NCBI GenBank assembly: GCA_951799425.1
Contig: OX637409.1
Coordinates: 17,086,460 to 17,150,459 of the forward strand
Reading direction: 5' to 3'
Length of the DNA stretch: 64,000 bases
From: Ilex aquifolium
Taxonomy: Eukaryota; Streptophyta; Magnoliopsida; Aquifoliales; Aquifoliaceae
Shown here: positions 45,301-57,659 of the stretch, piece by piece
Layout: every line of letters starts with the position of its first letter
How positions within the stretch are numbered: the first letter of the stretch is position 1
Notes under the pieces: generated by a model
The model's database searches: none
Told to the model about the DNA's origin: nothing
Seen by the model: only the letters and a program-made list of their open reading frames with translations
Translations under genes and position numbers: made by a program

Positions 45301-46150
45301 AGTGAGAGTTAATGGGAGTTGTGTGTTATGTTTTCCATAAAAGGGTAGAAGCATCCTTGAAAAAAAAAAGAGAGAAGAAAGGAAATGCAGAAGATGGAGA
45401 CAAAGAGTTGAGATTTATGATGTAGAATTTACACGATGCCGCTCAAATTTGTGAAATTAGATAATATCTTAAGGTACGGGGTGGTATACAATATGCTCTC
45501 CTTAAATCTCTTTGCAAAAAATATTTCTTTGATTATTCTCGGATTTGTATTCCAACTTGTGCTATCGTTATTTTAGAATTTCGATTGAATATCGTTGAAT
45601 ATTTTGATCTCATTGATCGTGTTCTTGATCTCATTGATCGTGTTCTGCGGATATTGAGACGGGATTGTGGCAGCCAATAACCGATGCATCGCTAGCCAAG
45701 AGACCTGTGAGATTGGGGTTGAGGTGGGATGATTGGTGAGGTGTCAGATCTGTGTTAAGATTCTGCATGACGTGTGATATGCAAATATGATATTTGTATC
45801 TGTTGATTGAGATACTTTGCGATACTCGATTATTTGGTATTTAATGTCCTTGAGCATATTTTTCCTCGTCATATTGTATACTTCCCCGCTTTATTTAATA
45901 TTTTCAGGTTGATTTTAGAGAAAAGACCGGAACGAGATAATTAGAGTATTAAAGACGAGAAGATATCGACATAATTGATGTTTTATTCGTATTGAAAGAT
46001 TTATTTATGATGACAAATTTATTTGTATTGTGATATGATTTTGATAAATGAAATTTTATTCAGACAATTAGCGCTCTGTTTTTTTTTTTATTTGAGTTTT
46101 GTTATATCAATTAACGTCTCCGTAAAGAAAAAAAAAATCGGGGCGTTACA
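42395..46150 (+). mobile_element. LTR retroelement with 1.1-kb LTRs and a 0.34-kb interior
   Basis: The 5' LTR 42395-43491 starts TGTGAGATTCC and ends GGGGCGTTACA. It is followed by AATGGTATCAGAGCTTAGAC, the primer-binding site for initiator tRNA-Met. The interior ends with AAAGAGGGTAGATA, a polypurine tract, before the 3' LTR (about 43831-46150, itself split by a hAT). The 5-bp duplication GTTAG lies at 42390-42394 and 46151-46155, and the empty site is seen near 33843. The interior of about 340 bp has no gag or pol. It is non-autonomous: the structure is TRIM-like, but the LTRs are far longer than in classical TRIMs. Confidence 0.95.
43893..45093. mobile_element. Non-autonomous hAT element inside the 3' LTR
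   Basis: Ends CAGGGGCGGATTTACAG and TAGCTCCGCCCCTG; the 8-bp duplication TGTGAAAG lies at 43885-43892 and 45094-45101. The 5' LTR has a single TGTGAAAG at the same place, which proves the insertion. 1201 bp. A GGGGGCAACTGCCCCC palindrome near the left end is shared with the hAT at 41117. No transposase. Confidence 0.95.
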
Positions 46151-46670
46151 GTTAGTTGAGCCATTTAATGTTTTTACTCTGTGGGGACTTCATATTGGGT
46201 GTAGAGTGGCATTTGTGATAATTAATTCACAATTAGGCATTGGTGAAACCATACCTTTTTTTCCTTGGGAGGGAGACAATGATGGTTATATTGGGTATAT
46301 AAAAACAATTATTTCTCAAAATACACAGAACAAAACACAATAAGAAATAAAACAGTGGCAGAAAAATTTGATGAGACATCACACAATTTCAATCCAAAAA
46401 CTTATATATTTCCTCACATTACAATATCAAGACATTACAAAGAAGTAACTTATCTCAACCATACTCTAGCAAAATACACACATCAAGAATCTGTTAAAAC
46501 AAACAAGTTGTTAGTTGCACGATTTGAAATATATAAATAATTAATTTTAAAAAAAATATGCAAAATGATTCTGATTGTTAACTTTAGACTATTTAATTAG
46601 TTTGTTTCTAATGTAATTAAGATTACTATACAAAAGAATTCAAATTCAAAGATTACATATTTGTAACTAC
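46151..46670. repeat. Right part of the duplicate of 33730-34645
   Basis: Continues the non-coding sequence broken at 42394 by the LTR element: GGGACTTCATATTGGGTGT, GGTTATATTGGGTATATAA, CTCAAAATACACAGAAC and CAAAGATTACATATTTGTAACTACT. No gene. Confidence 0.75.
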
Positions 46671-47154
46671 TAATTTAATGTAGATAGTTTTATAGAACAA
46701 TTTAATGTTGTTTTAAGATTCAAAATTTTTATAATTGTTACTTCGAATAAGTATGTGCTTGCAATCTTTTTTTTCTAAAAATGGATCCAATTATATAGAA
46801 ATTTTATATTTGAATTATTATATTCATTAAATTTAAAGTTATAATTACATATTCGTTCTTATTATTTCACAGGCCTACAAAATTAAAGTTTATCATTGTC
46901 ATTTGATTACAAAATTTCAGGTTCAATCTACTTCATTATTTGATTTTTTTTTCTTCTCATTCTATTTAATTTTAACATATGCTATGAAATATATATATAG
47001 TTTGACCCAAAAATCAGTTTAGCCGCCTAACATTTAAAATTATACTCATAACATCCGTATGATTTTGGACCAAATTAGAAAATCTAACGCCATTAATGAT
47101 TTTTTTTTTTTTTTTCTGACATTCATTTTCTTATGTGTGGATATATATGTACAA
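46671..47154. other. AT-rich spacer, no gene seen
   Basis: AT-rich DNA with a poly-T run near 47100. Nothing recognised. Confidence 0.5.
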
Positions 47155-47265
47155 AACCAATGAACATTTGGTTTAATGGTACTCTTTATCTTGTGAAGAC
47201 TTTGTCTTCTTGAGGTTAAGGGTTCAAGTCCCCCTCCCAAAAATATATATATATATATCTGTGTG
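47155..47265 (+). mobile_element. Candidate tRNA-derived SINE
   Basis: TGGTTTAATGGTACTC fits an RNA polymerase III A box, and GGTTCAAGTCCCC about 45 bp later fits a B box; a (TA)n(TG)n tail follows. The spacing and tail suit a short plant SINE or a tRNA-like remnant. The cloverleaf does not close well, so a functional tRNA is unlikely. No target duplication was found. Confidence 0.5.
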
Positions 47266-47573
47266 TGTGTGTGTGTACAAACACATGTATATATTTTTTT
47301 AGTCGATTAAAAAATCCCTAAAGATAATGTATTCTCAAATCCTTTATGAACAAAAAATCGATGTGTATAAACAAAAAAAAATATGAAGTCTATAAAGCCT
47401 TTAATTCATTTACAATTTGTAAGGTTCAAAAGTCTTCAATTTATTTTCAATCATGAGAAAAGATCAATCCCCATCATTAAATTTATTTGAGATTACATCA
47501 TTTTGTTGTATGTGCCCTTGTTTAGCTCTTGCATCAAATTATTTAACGAAATTAAACTTTGATATTAAACAAT

Positions 47574-50500
47574 GGAAAATTTTCATTCACACCCCCCCTA
47601 CAATTAGGTTTAAATTCAATGACATCCCCTCTCGATTTTGAAACTTCATTGCACCACTTTCTAGTTTATACAGTCGAATCATGGACAATAATTGCAACTT
47701 CCATCCCTGACAATAGATAAAGTGTAGATTTGACTACCTATCCTTTAAAAATGCCAAAATTACTCTTTGTTATGTAAATAAACTAAAATGCTCTCAACCC
47801 TTTGCCCCATTATATATGCCCTAGGCAGTAATAACGGTCTTAAACCTCAAATTTTATCAAATTAATATTCACATTCATGAAAATTGAATTTAATTCATTC
47901 AATTAACATTCAATTTAATTAAATCAATACTAAATTAATATTTAATTTCATAAAATTAATACTGTCACGCCCCAATTTTCATTATAGCGTGATTTAATAA
48001 AAAAAAAGTTATTTGCCCCAAATTCTCTTGCCGGTTTACAATTATAATTGAATGAAATGAAACATTTGATTTTATCAAAACATTTTCTTTTTCAAAAATT
48101 TCGGCAGAGTTTCATTTGAAAATCGGACTTCCAACCAGCTAGTAAGAGCATAACATAATTTAAATAACTAAACATCCACAACATGCCTCCATCAAAAATA
48201 TAATCCAACTAAATCTAGGGTGGCAATTAGAGGCCCTTGAAGTCCTTCCAAATCCGGATATATCCAATACCAATATATACCACAACTTAGTACACAAAGT
48301 CACAAGTTTACATTATAATACCCAAAATAATAATCCCTCTATGGGATGATCAAGTGTACACCACAAATGCCTCAAGACAACCTTTTATAGCACATTGTTT
48401 GTGTGCTTACATTTTTACATAAGTTTTAAAGGTAAATACAAAAAGACTCTAAAAGAAATTTTTTCTAGTCCAGGCTCCCACAAGCATTCCATCACATATG
48501 CCCCAAGATGCATGCTAGTCTCTGAAAATATTAGTAATGGATGAGCAATCACAGCTCAGTAGGATAATCCTTTTCCGAAGCATTTACAAAGTTTTAAATA
48601 CCAACATTTCACAAACCATACGAAAAATTAATGAAAGCTTTCTATAATTAAGGATATGAACAAGATAATAAGTAAAACATTTATAAAAATCTCCCAACAC
48701 CTCATCATTAGAAATATACAAGGTATAAATTAAAGGTTTATATATTTAAAGTCAAACAATCATAGCAAATACCATGCATGCCTCACATATGGACAATATA
48801 ATCAATCACACCGGTTGATTATAGGGAACCTTTTGGGTCTTGCACCCTAGGGTCTCATCACCCTTCTTGCTTTTCAAGGGGAACGTGTAGGGCACAACTT
48901 GTGACGCCACATAAGCCATAACTGAAAACCACTACCATAACCAATTCCCCTTAGGACTAGTAGGTGTCATGACAACCCACTCAATAGCCCCAACCGTCTA
49001 CTAACCCTCTGTCTGTCAGTATCGAGCATACATTTTCCAAAAATTATTATTTTCTATATCCATAAACCTTTTTGAAAACTCATGTCATAACCTTGACATT
49101 TTATGAAACGTGTAGTAGACTCAAATATGTTTGATAAAAAAAAAAAAAGTAGACTCAAATATCAAAATTTGCATTTTCAGAGCAAAACAATCATTTCCAA
49201 GAGAATAAGTCATATATATTATGTACGAAATCATAGCATACTTCAAAACCCCCAAATCATAGGTTTAATCAAATACCCATAACTAAAATTAAACTAGGGT
49301 TTCAAACCCATAACACTAAAATCATTATTATGCATGTAGGCTCACAATTCATGGCATACTCAACACTAAATCAAGGTTTATAACAAGTATTTTGCCATCA
49401 AACACATAGTAAACTTTAGCTAGAAAATACATGAGATGCACAATGTAAATGCCAGAGAGAGAAAAACTCCACCTAAGAATCAAGAATTCCAAACCAAGTT
49501 TCTAAGATTTCCAGGCAAAGCCCAAGCTTTAGAGACCTTCTTCTTCCCTTTTCTCTTTCTCTTTATCTTCTCCTAGGGTTCTAAGAAGTATTGGGTGAGA
49601 GTGGAATGAAATAATGAGAGAAATCGGGCTGAAATTGGGGTTTTAAACCCAGCAGTCCCGAAATTTACTGTTCATGGGGCAAAAAAATGTATTTTTCTCC
49701 GAAATTACGGTTTTCCCACTAAACATCTCAAATTTGATCCCTATGACTACCCTAAGGTTTTTTGACGTTCTAAATTCATTTTTAATGTTATTTTAACCTA
49801 AAAACATTTAGTTTTACGATTTATCTCAAAACCAAAGTCAATTTACATCTGAAACACTAAAGTTACTATTTTACCTCTCCTAACCGCTATATGAGCTAAA
49901 CGTCTATTCTAAGGTTTTCAGACCTCCCGGATTCAATGGTAATGTTATTTTGACATAAAATAACTTAATTAATTTACTTAATTACCCTTATCAACCTTTA
50001 ACAACTAAAAAATTAAATTTAATTCAAAAGTCAATACGCCTGTGACTCAAATTTATGTAACTATTCCTTTAACAACGATTCAAAATTTCTCTCATCATTT
50101 TAATCATTTAAAAAAATACTATCAATTTAATAGCATTTATATTTTTATGAAATATGGGATCTCACAAATACAAAATTAAAATTTAATTTAATTAAAATAA
50201 CTATCAATTTTATTAATTTAACATTCAGTTTTATTATATCAACATTAAATTCCATCAAATTTTACCAAATTAACATGAAATTTCTCAAATTTAAATATTA
50301 TTTGATAAAATTTAATGTTAATTGAATAAATTTGGTAAATTTAAATATTAATTTGATAAAATTAAATATTAATTTAGTGTTAATTTGTTAAAATTGAATG
50401 TTAATTGAATAAATTTGAATGTAACTTTGATAAAATTGAATGTTAATTTGGTTTTAAATTAAAGAAATAACATTAATTTGATATGGTTAAATATTAAATT

Positions 50501-51052
50501 AATGGAATTTAATATTCTATTTAATATAATTAAATTTTAATTTGATAAAATTGAATGTCAATTTGGTACTGATTTGATGAAATTAAATAGTAATTTAGTG
50601 TTAAATTAGAGAAATAATATTAATTTATACAATAAAATATTAAATTAATGTAACTGAATGTTAATTTGATTAAATTAAATATCAATTTTGTGTTGATTTG
50701 ATGAGATCGAATGTTAATTTTGTTTAAATTATAGAAATGACATTAATTCAATAAAATTAAATATTAAATTGATGAACTTGAAAGTTAATATAATAGAAAT
50801 AAAAGAGAGTGCAGTGAAATTTTAGAATTGGGAAGGGGTGTTGTTGAAGTTATATAAGCCAATATTTAGATAATTAAATATGTTATATTGGTAAATTTAT
50901 AGATTTGGTATGGGTATAAACGTAAAAGTGTTACTTCCGTCACTGCCGTTATGGGACAAATCCTGACAAAGGATATCAGTGAAATTTAAAAAATGGAAAG
51001 GGGTGTCATTAAATTTAGGCCTATCTACAAAGGTTGTGGATGAAATTTTTCC
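47574..51052. mobile_element. TIR element (Mutator-like) interrupted by a solo LTR
   Basis: Left end GGAAAATTTTCATTCACACC; complement of the right end GGAAAAATTTCATCCACAAC. Both continue with GGTTTAAATTCAATGACA / GGCCTAAATTTAATGACA and CCCCT-rich stretches. The flanks TTAAACAAT and TTCAAAAAT agree at 7 of 9. The inner part (50170-50790) has ATTGAATGTTAATTTGATAA units like those in the CACTA element. Same general family as 22590-23610. No coding sequence apart from the nested LTR. Confidence 0.7.
47963..50166 (-). mobile_element. Solo LTR, 2.2 kb
   Basis: TG...CA ends with the 5-bp duplication AATAC (47958-47962 and 50167-50171). On the minus strand it starts TGTGAGATCCCATATTTC and ends AATTGGGGCGTGACA. 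The transcribed part begins in a CT/GA-rich leader near 49600. No interior and no second LTR were found, so it is the product of LTR-LTR recombination. Confidence 0.9.
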
Positions 51053-51840
51053 TTCAAAAATTAGTTTGTGTCAATAATTTTCTATCTAATTATTGGTTAC
51101 CCTAGGATCTAGACTCTAGACTTTCTTACATTTTCATGATAACTTATTTTTAGTAATGTATGCAATAGATAATGAACAAAAAGAAGCAAGAAATCTCTTA
51201 TAGCGAGAAGTGCATGTGCAGGAAAAACTTATTTGAAAAAAAAAAATCCATTTGATGATAAATATTACTGAAGTCATTTTTCATCATTCAAACTAGAAAA
51301 ATTAAAGGGTAACAATAAAAAGAAATGTACAACATATTTTTAGCTTGATAACACACCTCTTGTCACTTTGACCCAAGAATAGAAAAGATTATGAGTATAA
51401 TTTTGTACGTTAAGGGGGGAAAATAATTTTAGGCCACACTGCATGAAAGCAATTGGGAATTATATCTTAAATGTTCTCGCTTGTCTATCCCATATAAATA
51501 TTGCATATTACATTTTTTTATATGTCTTGTGCCTAAACCTCTAAATTGTTTTTACATTACATTTATGTAGTTGTTCAATTTACTTTGTTTCAAATTTTGA
51601 AACATATTTTACTTAAGTTCTTTCTTAATATAGATTGATATATATTGACACAGAGAAGTGGTACGATGAAAAAAAGAAACAAAACCAATGAAACTAATAA
51701 TGCACAACATCCTTCTATTAATACTAACTAAAACTTATTTTTAGGGACAAATTCCACTCCTCTATTTTTCGCTTCCAAACTCATCATCTATTGCATTCTA
51801 TAAAAATAAAGAAAAATATGCTAACCAAAGTTAATTTTTA
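51053..51840. other. AT-rich spacer before the Helitron relic
   Basis: No gene seen. The 5' TC end of the large Helitron should lie here or slightly to the right, but I could not place it. Confidence 0.4.
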
Positions 51841-51859
51841 TATAAATATTCTCCTAACA

Positions 51860-52257
51860 GACGAACAAAAAAGAAACGAAAGAAATAAGAGGAGATGTGA
51901 AGCATATGCCAAAAGGAAACAATCTTCATATCCTGAAGGTGACAATTCTAAAGGTATTAATGAATAAAATTCATCCTCCCAATATTTTTATCATTAACAC
52001 AAATCTTAGATCTTTAAGCTAAAATTATATTTTACTTTGTTTCAACAGGTTCAACTTCTTCACCGATTATAAAGTCATTCAGCTCCAAAAGTAAGAATAT
52101 AATCTGTTAATTTCGTCAAACATAAAATTTGTTACACTTCTCGAATAAGAAATTTATGTTTTTTGATGTAGGATCTCGTGTCAAGCGTCCTAGAAGAACT
52201 TACAATCTTAGACTAAATGATATTCCTGCACAGGCTTCAATCCTTCCTAGAAGAACC
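51860..52257 (+). pseudogene. N-terminal part of the Helitron Rep-helicase
   Basis: Three small exons separated by AT-rich introns. They read TDEQKRNERNKRRCEAYAKR, then STSSPIIKSFSSKSK, then SRVKRPRRTYNLRLNDIPAQ, ending at the solo LTR after LPRRT. These basic, low-complexity segments precede the zinc-binding part of plant Helitron proteins. Splice borders are plausible (AAAG then GTATTA; AACAG before GTTCAAC). Confidence 0.55.
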
Positions 52258-53415
52258 TGTTGGACTAAAAGCAGATTTTAGTAGTTAAACTTTGATTTTT
52301 GATCGACTTTGAGCCTAATTAAAGTAGGATCTGGTCGTTGTTTCGAGTAAACTTTCATGGTTTCGTATTCTACTCCGTGAGGAAAATAATGTAGTATATT
52401 CATTTGCTCAAATCGAGTAAGAAATGAATGAGAAAATAGGCTCCAACATGACCCTCTTGAAATGTGAAAATAGAGGTTGTGCAATGTGAAATTTGACACC
52501 AATCCCATATTAGTTGAGGAAGAAGTTTTACATGGCATATATAGACCAAGTTTGCTCTATGAGATTCGGCCCCAAGGGGTACCACAATTTTATGAGCGGA
52601 GCGAGCACCTACATGCATTCGGTTCAGCCACGCCACGACACGACCTAACCCAACGGGGCCGGGCTCAGGTATGGATGCGGGTGTGGTTTAGACCAAGACT
52701 TATCTTTTTGGAGAAAATCCATTTAATGAATTGAGCGTGAATTTCTAAACCGGAATTTAATTTCATTACCCGTTGGATTTGAATTCGCACTGGTTCGAAT
52801 TTTGTCTTCTTTCCAGTCTGAATTTTTGAGTAGTGTTTGTTCATCGAGAATAGTTACACATTGGTGTCTTCTGGATGCATGTAGGTCTTCAGGATTATGT
52901 CTTTTCACATGGTGACTATCCAGAACAATCACTAGTTTGTCTATATAAACCCAGACTCATTGCTATTCTGCATCAATCATTTTTCGGAGTTAAGACAGAC
53001 ATTAATATATTACATTTCGGCATTAAGGCAGCCTACATTTGGGGAGTTCTAGTTCGTTGGGCGAGTATATTGGAGTGTTACTTCTATTCGCGTGAAGATC
53101 ATTGTATCCTAGGAGGCAAACGCTTTGATTTCCATAAACTCCAAGTGTGGGGGCGAAATCTGTTTTAAGTACATAATGTCAAACACTAGTCTTGATCTAC
53201 TTAAAGTTCAATAACAGTTCATGTTCTGCAAATGAGTCAGTTTATCTATTGTTTAAATTTTAGATTTATTGTGTTACTGTTTTGTTCATATCTGTAATTA
53301 TTTCATACCTGTAACTTTTTCGTTCTTCACTGTTACTATTTTGTTTTAAATCACATGTTTCAAATCAGAAATTTCAATAAGTAATTTTACTATATTTGGA
53401 ATATCACAAACAACA
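52258..53415. mobile_element. Solo LTR, 1.16 kb, inside the Helitron coding region
   Basis: TGTTGGACTAAAAGC at the left end and CACAAACAACA at the right end; the 5-bp duplication GAACC lies at 52253-52257 and 53416-53420. Helitron protein sequence resumes just after the right duplication (FCCMNKQILLYCTNSPPELQ). No internal region. The interior is GC-richer around 52560-52690. Confidence 0.85.
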
Positions 53416-53420
53416 GAACC

Positions 53421-55330
53421 ACAATGCAAATAATGTAATTCGAAGCAGTTTCTCTTCAAACCTGATACATTTTGTTGCATGAACAAACAAATCTTACTCT
53501 ATTGTACCAATAGTCCTCCAGAACTTCAATTGATATTTGATATATACATCAAGCTCCGACGAATCAAACGAATTTAAGACGTATATTCGAACATACAATA
53601 GTTCATTTGCTTTCACATCTTTTGGAGTGAAATTACGACAAAGATATGTGCCGAAGAAAAAAAAAGAATTTATACTTTCAAAATACAAGGTCAAATTTAT
53701 CACTTCATTAACGAGCTCAAGTCAAGTAATGACAGGCCTTCCTATTTACAGCTATACTTCTATGACACTGATCATAAAATTGAGAATAGAATGAAGTGTT
53801 CTGAGAAGCTCCAATCTTCCATTGTTGAAATGTTTATCCGAATCTTAGATGCAAATCCATATTCAACTTTTTTTCCAAAACCTAAGAAACATAGTTGATT
53901 TAACCATACATCAAATCCTTATCAGAAGCTAGTTTGGTTTAGATCAACGAGTCTATAACAACCCTTCTGCCTCATAAGTTACTGCAATTTGGACTGAAAA
54001 TGCCAACTCAGTTGAACACAAAGAAAGAGATATTATTGTTCAACAAATCTCTGATCATAGTGAGAGAGTATGCTACTATTTTGGATGTTATGACCCCTTA
54101 CAATACCTCTTAATATTTCTTCTTGGTGAAACTGGGAGGCATCAAGGAATCAAAGAATTGACAGAAAAAAAGGCGAAACTATTTGTAATGGACAATTTTT
54201 TATTTGTCCTGAACAAAATGTCGTCTGCTTCATATTTGCTTGGAAAAGAAATAAAAGGTATTAAAACCATACTTGGTAGCTCTTTTCTAAAAAAAAAACT
54301 CACACAAATCTTATTCCCTTCCAGTTTTAGAGAAGACCAAAACAACAGAGTTATGATTTCTTGTTGTGAATATTATTGTTACAAATTGCAAATAAGGCCT
54401 AATGATAGATCAATTCTACTATGTTCTGGACGTCTATTACAACAATTTTGTGCAGATATGTATGTAAAGATTGAAACATCTACATTGGACTATTTTCAAC
54501 ACAAGCAAGCCGAAATCAGAGCCGAGTTTTATCAAGGAATCATTGATAGCATTGTCGCAGGAGAAAATAGAGGTTCACAAGTTGGCCATAGGATTATCCT
54601 TCCAGCATCTTTCATCGGTGGCCCAAGAGATCTTTAGTGTCATTATGTTGATGCAATGGCTTTAGTGCAACAATTTGAAAAACCAGACATTTTTTTAACC
54701 ATGACATGCAACCCATCGTGGCAAGAAATCAATACAAAATTGGGCCCAAATGAGGAAGCTCAAAACCGACTTGATATTACTAACAAACAATTTTTTGGAA
54801 AAATTGCTTCATTTACATATGTCATTGAATTTCAAAAGAGAAGCCTTCCGCGTGTTCACTTGTTGATTATATTAGAACGCGGATATAAATTTATTTCCCT
54901 AGAAAGATATGTCTCCCTTTTATCACCTGAACTTCCAAAAGAACATGATTACTCACATTTATTTCTATGGTTGTACAACACATGATGTATGGACCTTGCA
55001 GCGCACTAAATCCAAATAATGTGTGCATGAAAAATGGACAGTGTAAAAACCACTACCCAAGAAGTTTTGTACCAATTACAAGATCCACAAAAGATTCATA
55101 TCCAATATACAGAAGATGCTATAATAGACAACAAATCAAAGTCTGAAATCAAATGCTTGATAATCGTTGGGTTGTTCCTCATAATCTATATCGACTTGCA
55201 AAATATAATTGTCACATTAATGTCGAAATTTGCTCAGCAATCAAAGTCGTGAGATACCTATACAAATACATTTTATAAGGGCCATGACAAAATTGCATTT
55301 CACATAACTGAATAAAATCAATCCAATCAC
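53421..55330 (+). pseudogene. Helitron Rep (Helitron_like_N, HUH) domain, broken
   Basis: Recognisable segments: ESNEFKTYIRTYNSSFAFTS near 53590, VEHKERDIIVQQISDHSERV near 54010, YYCYKLQIRPNDRSILLCSG near 54370, EIRAEFYQGIIDSIVAGENR near 54510, VGHRIILPASFIGGPRDL ending at an in-frame TAG (54635-54637), then MALVQQFEKPDIFLTMTCNP and SWQEI. The HUH metal site, usually LPH-x-H, reads SLPRVHLLIIL near 54850: the first His is Arg. The catalytic Tyr segment YLYKYI near 55250 is followed by a one-base insertion that breaks KGHDK. Intact proteins nick DNA for rolling-circle transposition. Several stops and frameshifts show that this one is dead. Confidence 0.92.
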
Positions 55331-56045
55331 ATAGATGAAATCCAACACTTTCAATCTACAAGATGGATATCTCCATCGGAAGCAATGTGGAGAATTTACA
55401 GATTTCCTTTCAATGACATACATCCATCTGTCATTCATCTACAACTTCATCTTGAACATCAACAAACTGTTAGCTTCAAAAAGACAGATAATATAAACTC
55501 CATTATACAGAACAAACTCTCCTAAAAAACAATGCTGACATAATTATTCTCAATAAATAGAACTAATCAAAAAGTTATTATTAGAAAATTTTTATATTGG
55601 GAATTCTCAGAGCTTGTCTCAACAAGATAAAATATGGATGGAGAGAAAAAAATGAAAATTAATTGGGCGAACAATAACTTCAAATCCCACTCAAGGAGAA
55701 AGATACTTTCCACGTTTACTTTCAAATCACATTAGAGCATTAACATCATTTAATAATTTAAAGGTTGTCAATAGAATTTCAACTAAAACATTTCAAGAAA
55801 CTACACCAATGCATGATTTATTATAAGCTAATAACAGCCTTGAACAATGTCTCAAAGAAGCCATATCCTACCAAATACCGCATTCCTTGAGAAGATTATT
55901 TGCTACCATTCTTGTTCATTGTGCTCCAAATGATCCCAAAAAATTATGAAAAAAATTTGAATTTTTTATGTTCGAAAATTATGCCAATAAAACAAATCTC
56001 TCAAAAGAACAAATTTAGAAGAAAGTACAGCAAAACATAAATTAT

Positions 56046-57460
56046 GTGATTCAATTAATGGGAAGAGATATCAAAGATTTTAACATTTGTAGTAATGATA
56101 AAATTCTCAGCAATATTGAATCTATATGCAAAGAAATTGAGGATGAAATGAATATTGCTATTTCTGAGAATGATTACCAAGTAATTTCAATACTAAACTC
56201 ACAACAACATCATGCATTTCAAATAATAATCGATAGAGTTTTATTTGGAAATCAAGGATCATTTTTCATAGATGGATCTGGTGGTACTGACAAAACTTTC
56301 CTTTTTCGAGCAATTTTGGCTACAGTTAAATAAAAAAAATGCATTGCTCTTGCAACTGCAACATCTGAAGTTGCAACTTCAATCTTGCCAGGTGGGCGCA
56401 CACCATATTCGCGTTTTAAAATACCTATAGATATAGCAAAACTCATAATATAGGCAAACAAAGTGCTATAGCTAGGCATCAAGCCATTGAAAACATTGAA
56501 AGAAATGCTAAAAGATATTAATGATTTTAAATTACTTTTTGGGGGTAAAGTAGTTGTATTTGGAGGTGACTTTCACCAAATTTCTCCAGTTATTACTAAA
56601 TGTACCAAATATGATTCTAACAATGCTAGGTTGGTCAAATCTGACGTTTGAAAATCATTGGAAAAAATCATATTAACTACAAATATGCGTACAAGACACA
56701 ATTCCTCATTTAATGATTACCTCATAATCGAAAACGAAACTACGCAAACAAATGATGATAATAAAATTTGTATCCCTACTTCCTTGATTGTGCCTTATAT
56801 AGACGATATAAAAAAAATAAAATTCGTCCAAAAATTGATTGATTTCGTCTTTCCAAATCTAAACACCTACTCAACAGATTTAATCTCTATAATAAATTCT
56901 GCTATACTCACCCCAAAAAACAATTGCATTGAGGAAATAAACAATTTGTTAATCCAAAACTTCCCTGGTAAAACAAAAAAATACACAAGTATTGACAAGA
57001 CAATTGATCCAATTGAACAAGGACAATATAAAGACTTCTTCAATTCTTTATCTCCAGCTGGTCTTCCTCCTCATGAGCTAACATTGAAACATACTAGCCC
57101 AATCATGCATTTGAGAAACATAGATCCTCCTCGAGGCCTTTGTAATGAAACAAGACTCATATATAGAGATTTTAAGCCACATATCATTTGTGTAGAAATA
57201 GCAGTTGGTGATCACAAAGGATAAATTATTTTCTGCCACGAATTCTATTACAACCCTCTATCCAAGATAAATATCATATCTAATTCACTAGGAATCAATT
57301 CTCAATAAAACTATGCTTTGCTATGACAATCAATAAAGCACAAGGATAAACTTTAAAAACAATAGGCATATATTTGAGAAAACCAGTATTCTCACATGGA
57401 TAATTGTACGTTGTCTTATCAAACGTGACAACTACTACTGCTATTAAAGTTTTTATTTAG
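56046..57460 (+). pseudogene. Helitron PIF1-type helicase domain, broken
   Basis: The order follows the family: LNSQQHHAFQIIIDRVLF, Walker A as GSGGTDKTF (canonical GPGGTGKTF, so Gly to Asp before Lys), ALATATSEVATSILPGGRTP, then a scrambled stretch where WDEAPM (Walker B) is expected (stops near 56450-56475), GGKVVVFGGDFHQISPVI, LTTNMRTRHNS, FPNLNTYSTDLISIINSAIL, SPAGLPPHELTLKHTSPIMH, LRNIDPPRGLCNETRLI, and the C-terminal TLKTIGIYLRKPVFSHG. The helicase would unwind DNA during transposition. The lost Walker motifs and stop codons make it inactive. Confidence 0.93.
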
Positions 57461-57659
57461 CCAACATCTGACAATGACTTAGACAGCAACTGTACACAAA
57501 ATGTTGTGTATTAAGAATTGCTCACACTTGCATAACGTAGCTAATTTTTTTCCACAATATCTCTAGTAAGGTTTCTACAATCTATACCTAACAAATTATA
57601 TACAACTTATTTGTATAACAAAACAAATTTGTCAATTTTATCTTGGAATTTATTTTGTA

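Noticed and set aside
47155-47245. Functional tRNA gene
   Set aside because: A and B boxes are present but the stems do not pair well by eye, and the 3' side runs into TA/TG repeats.
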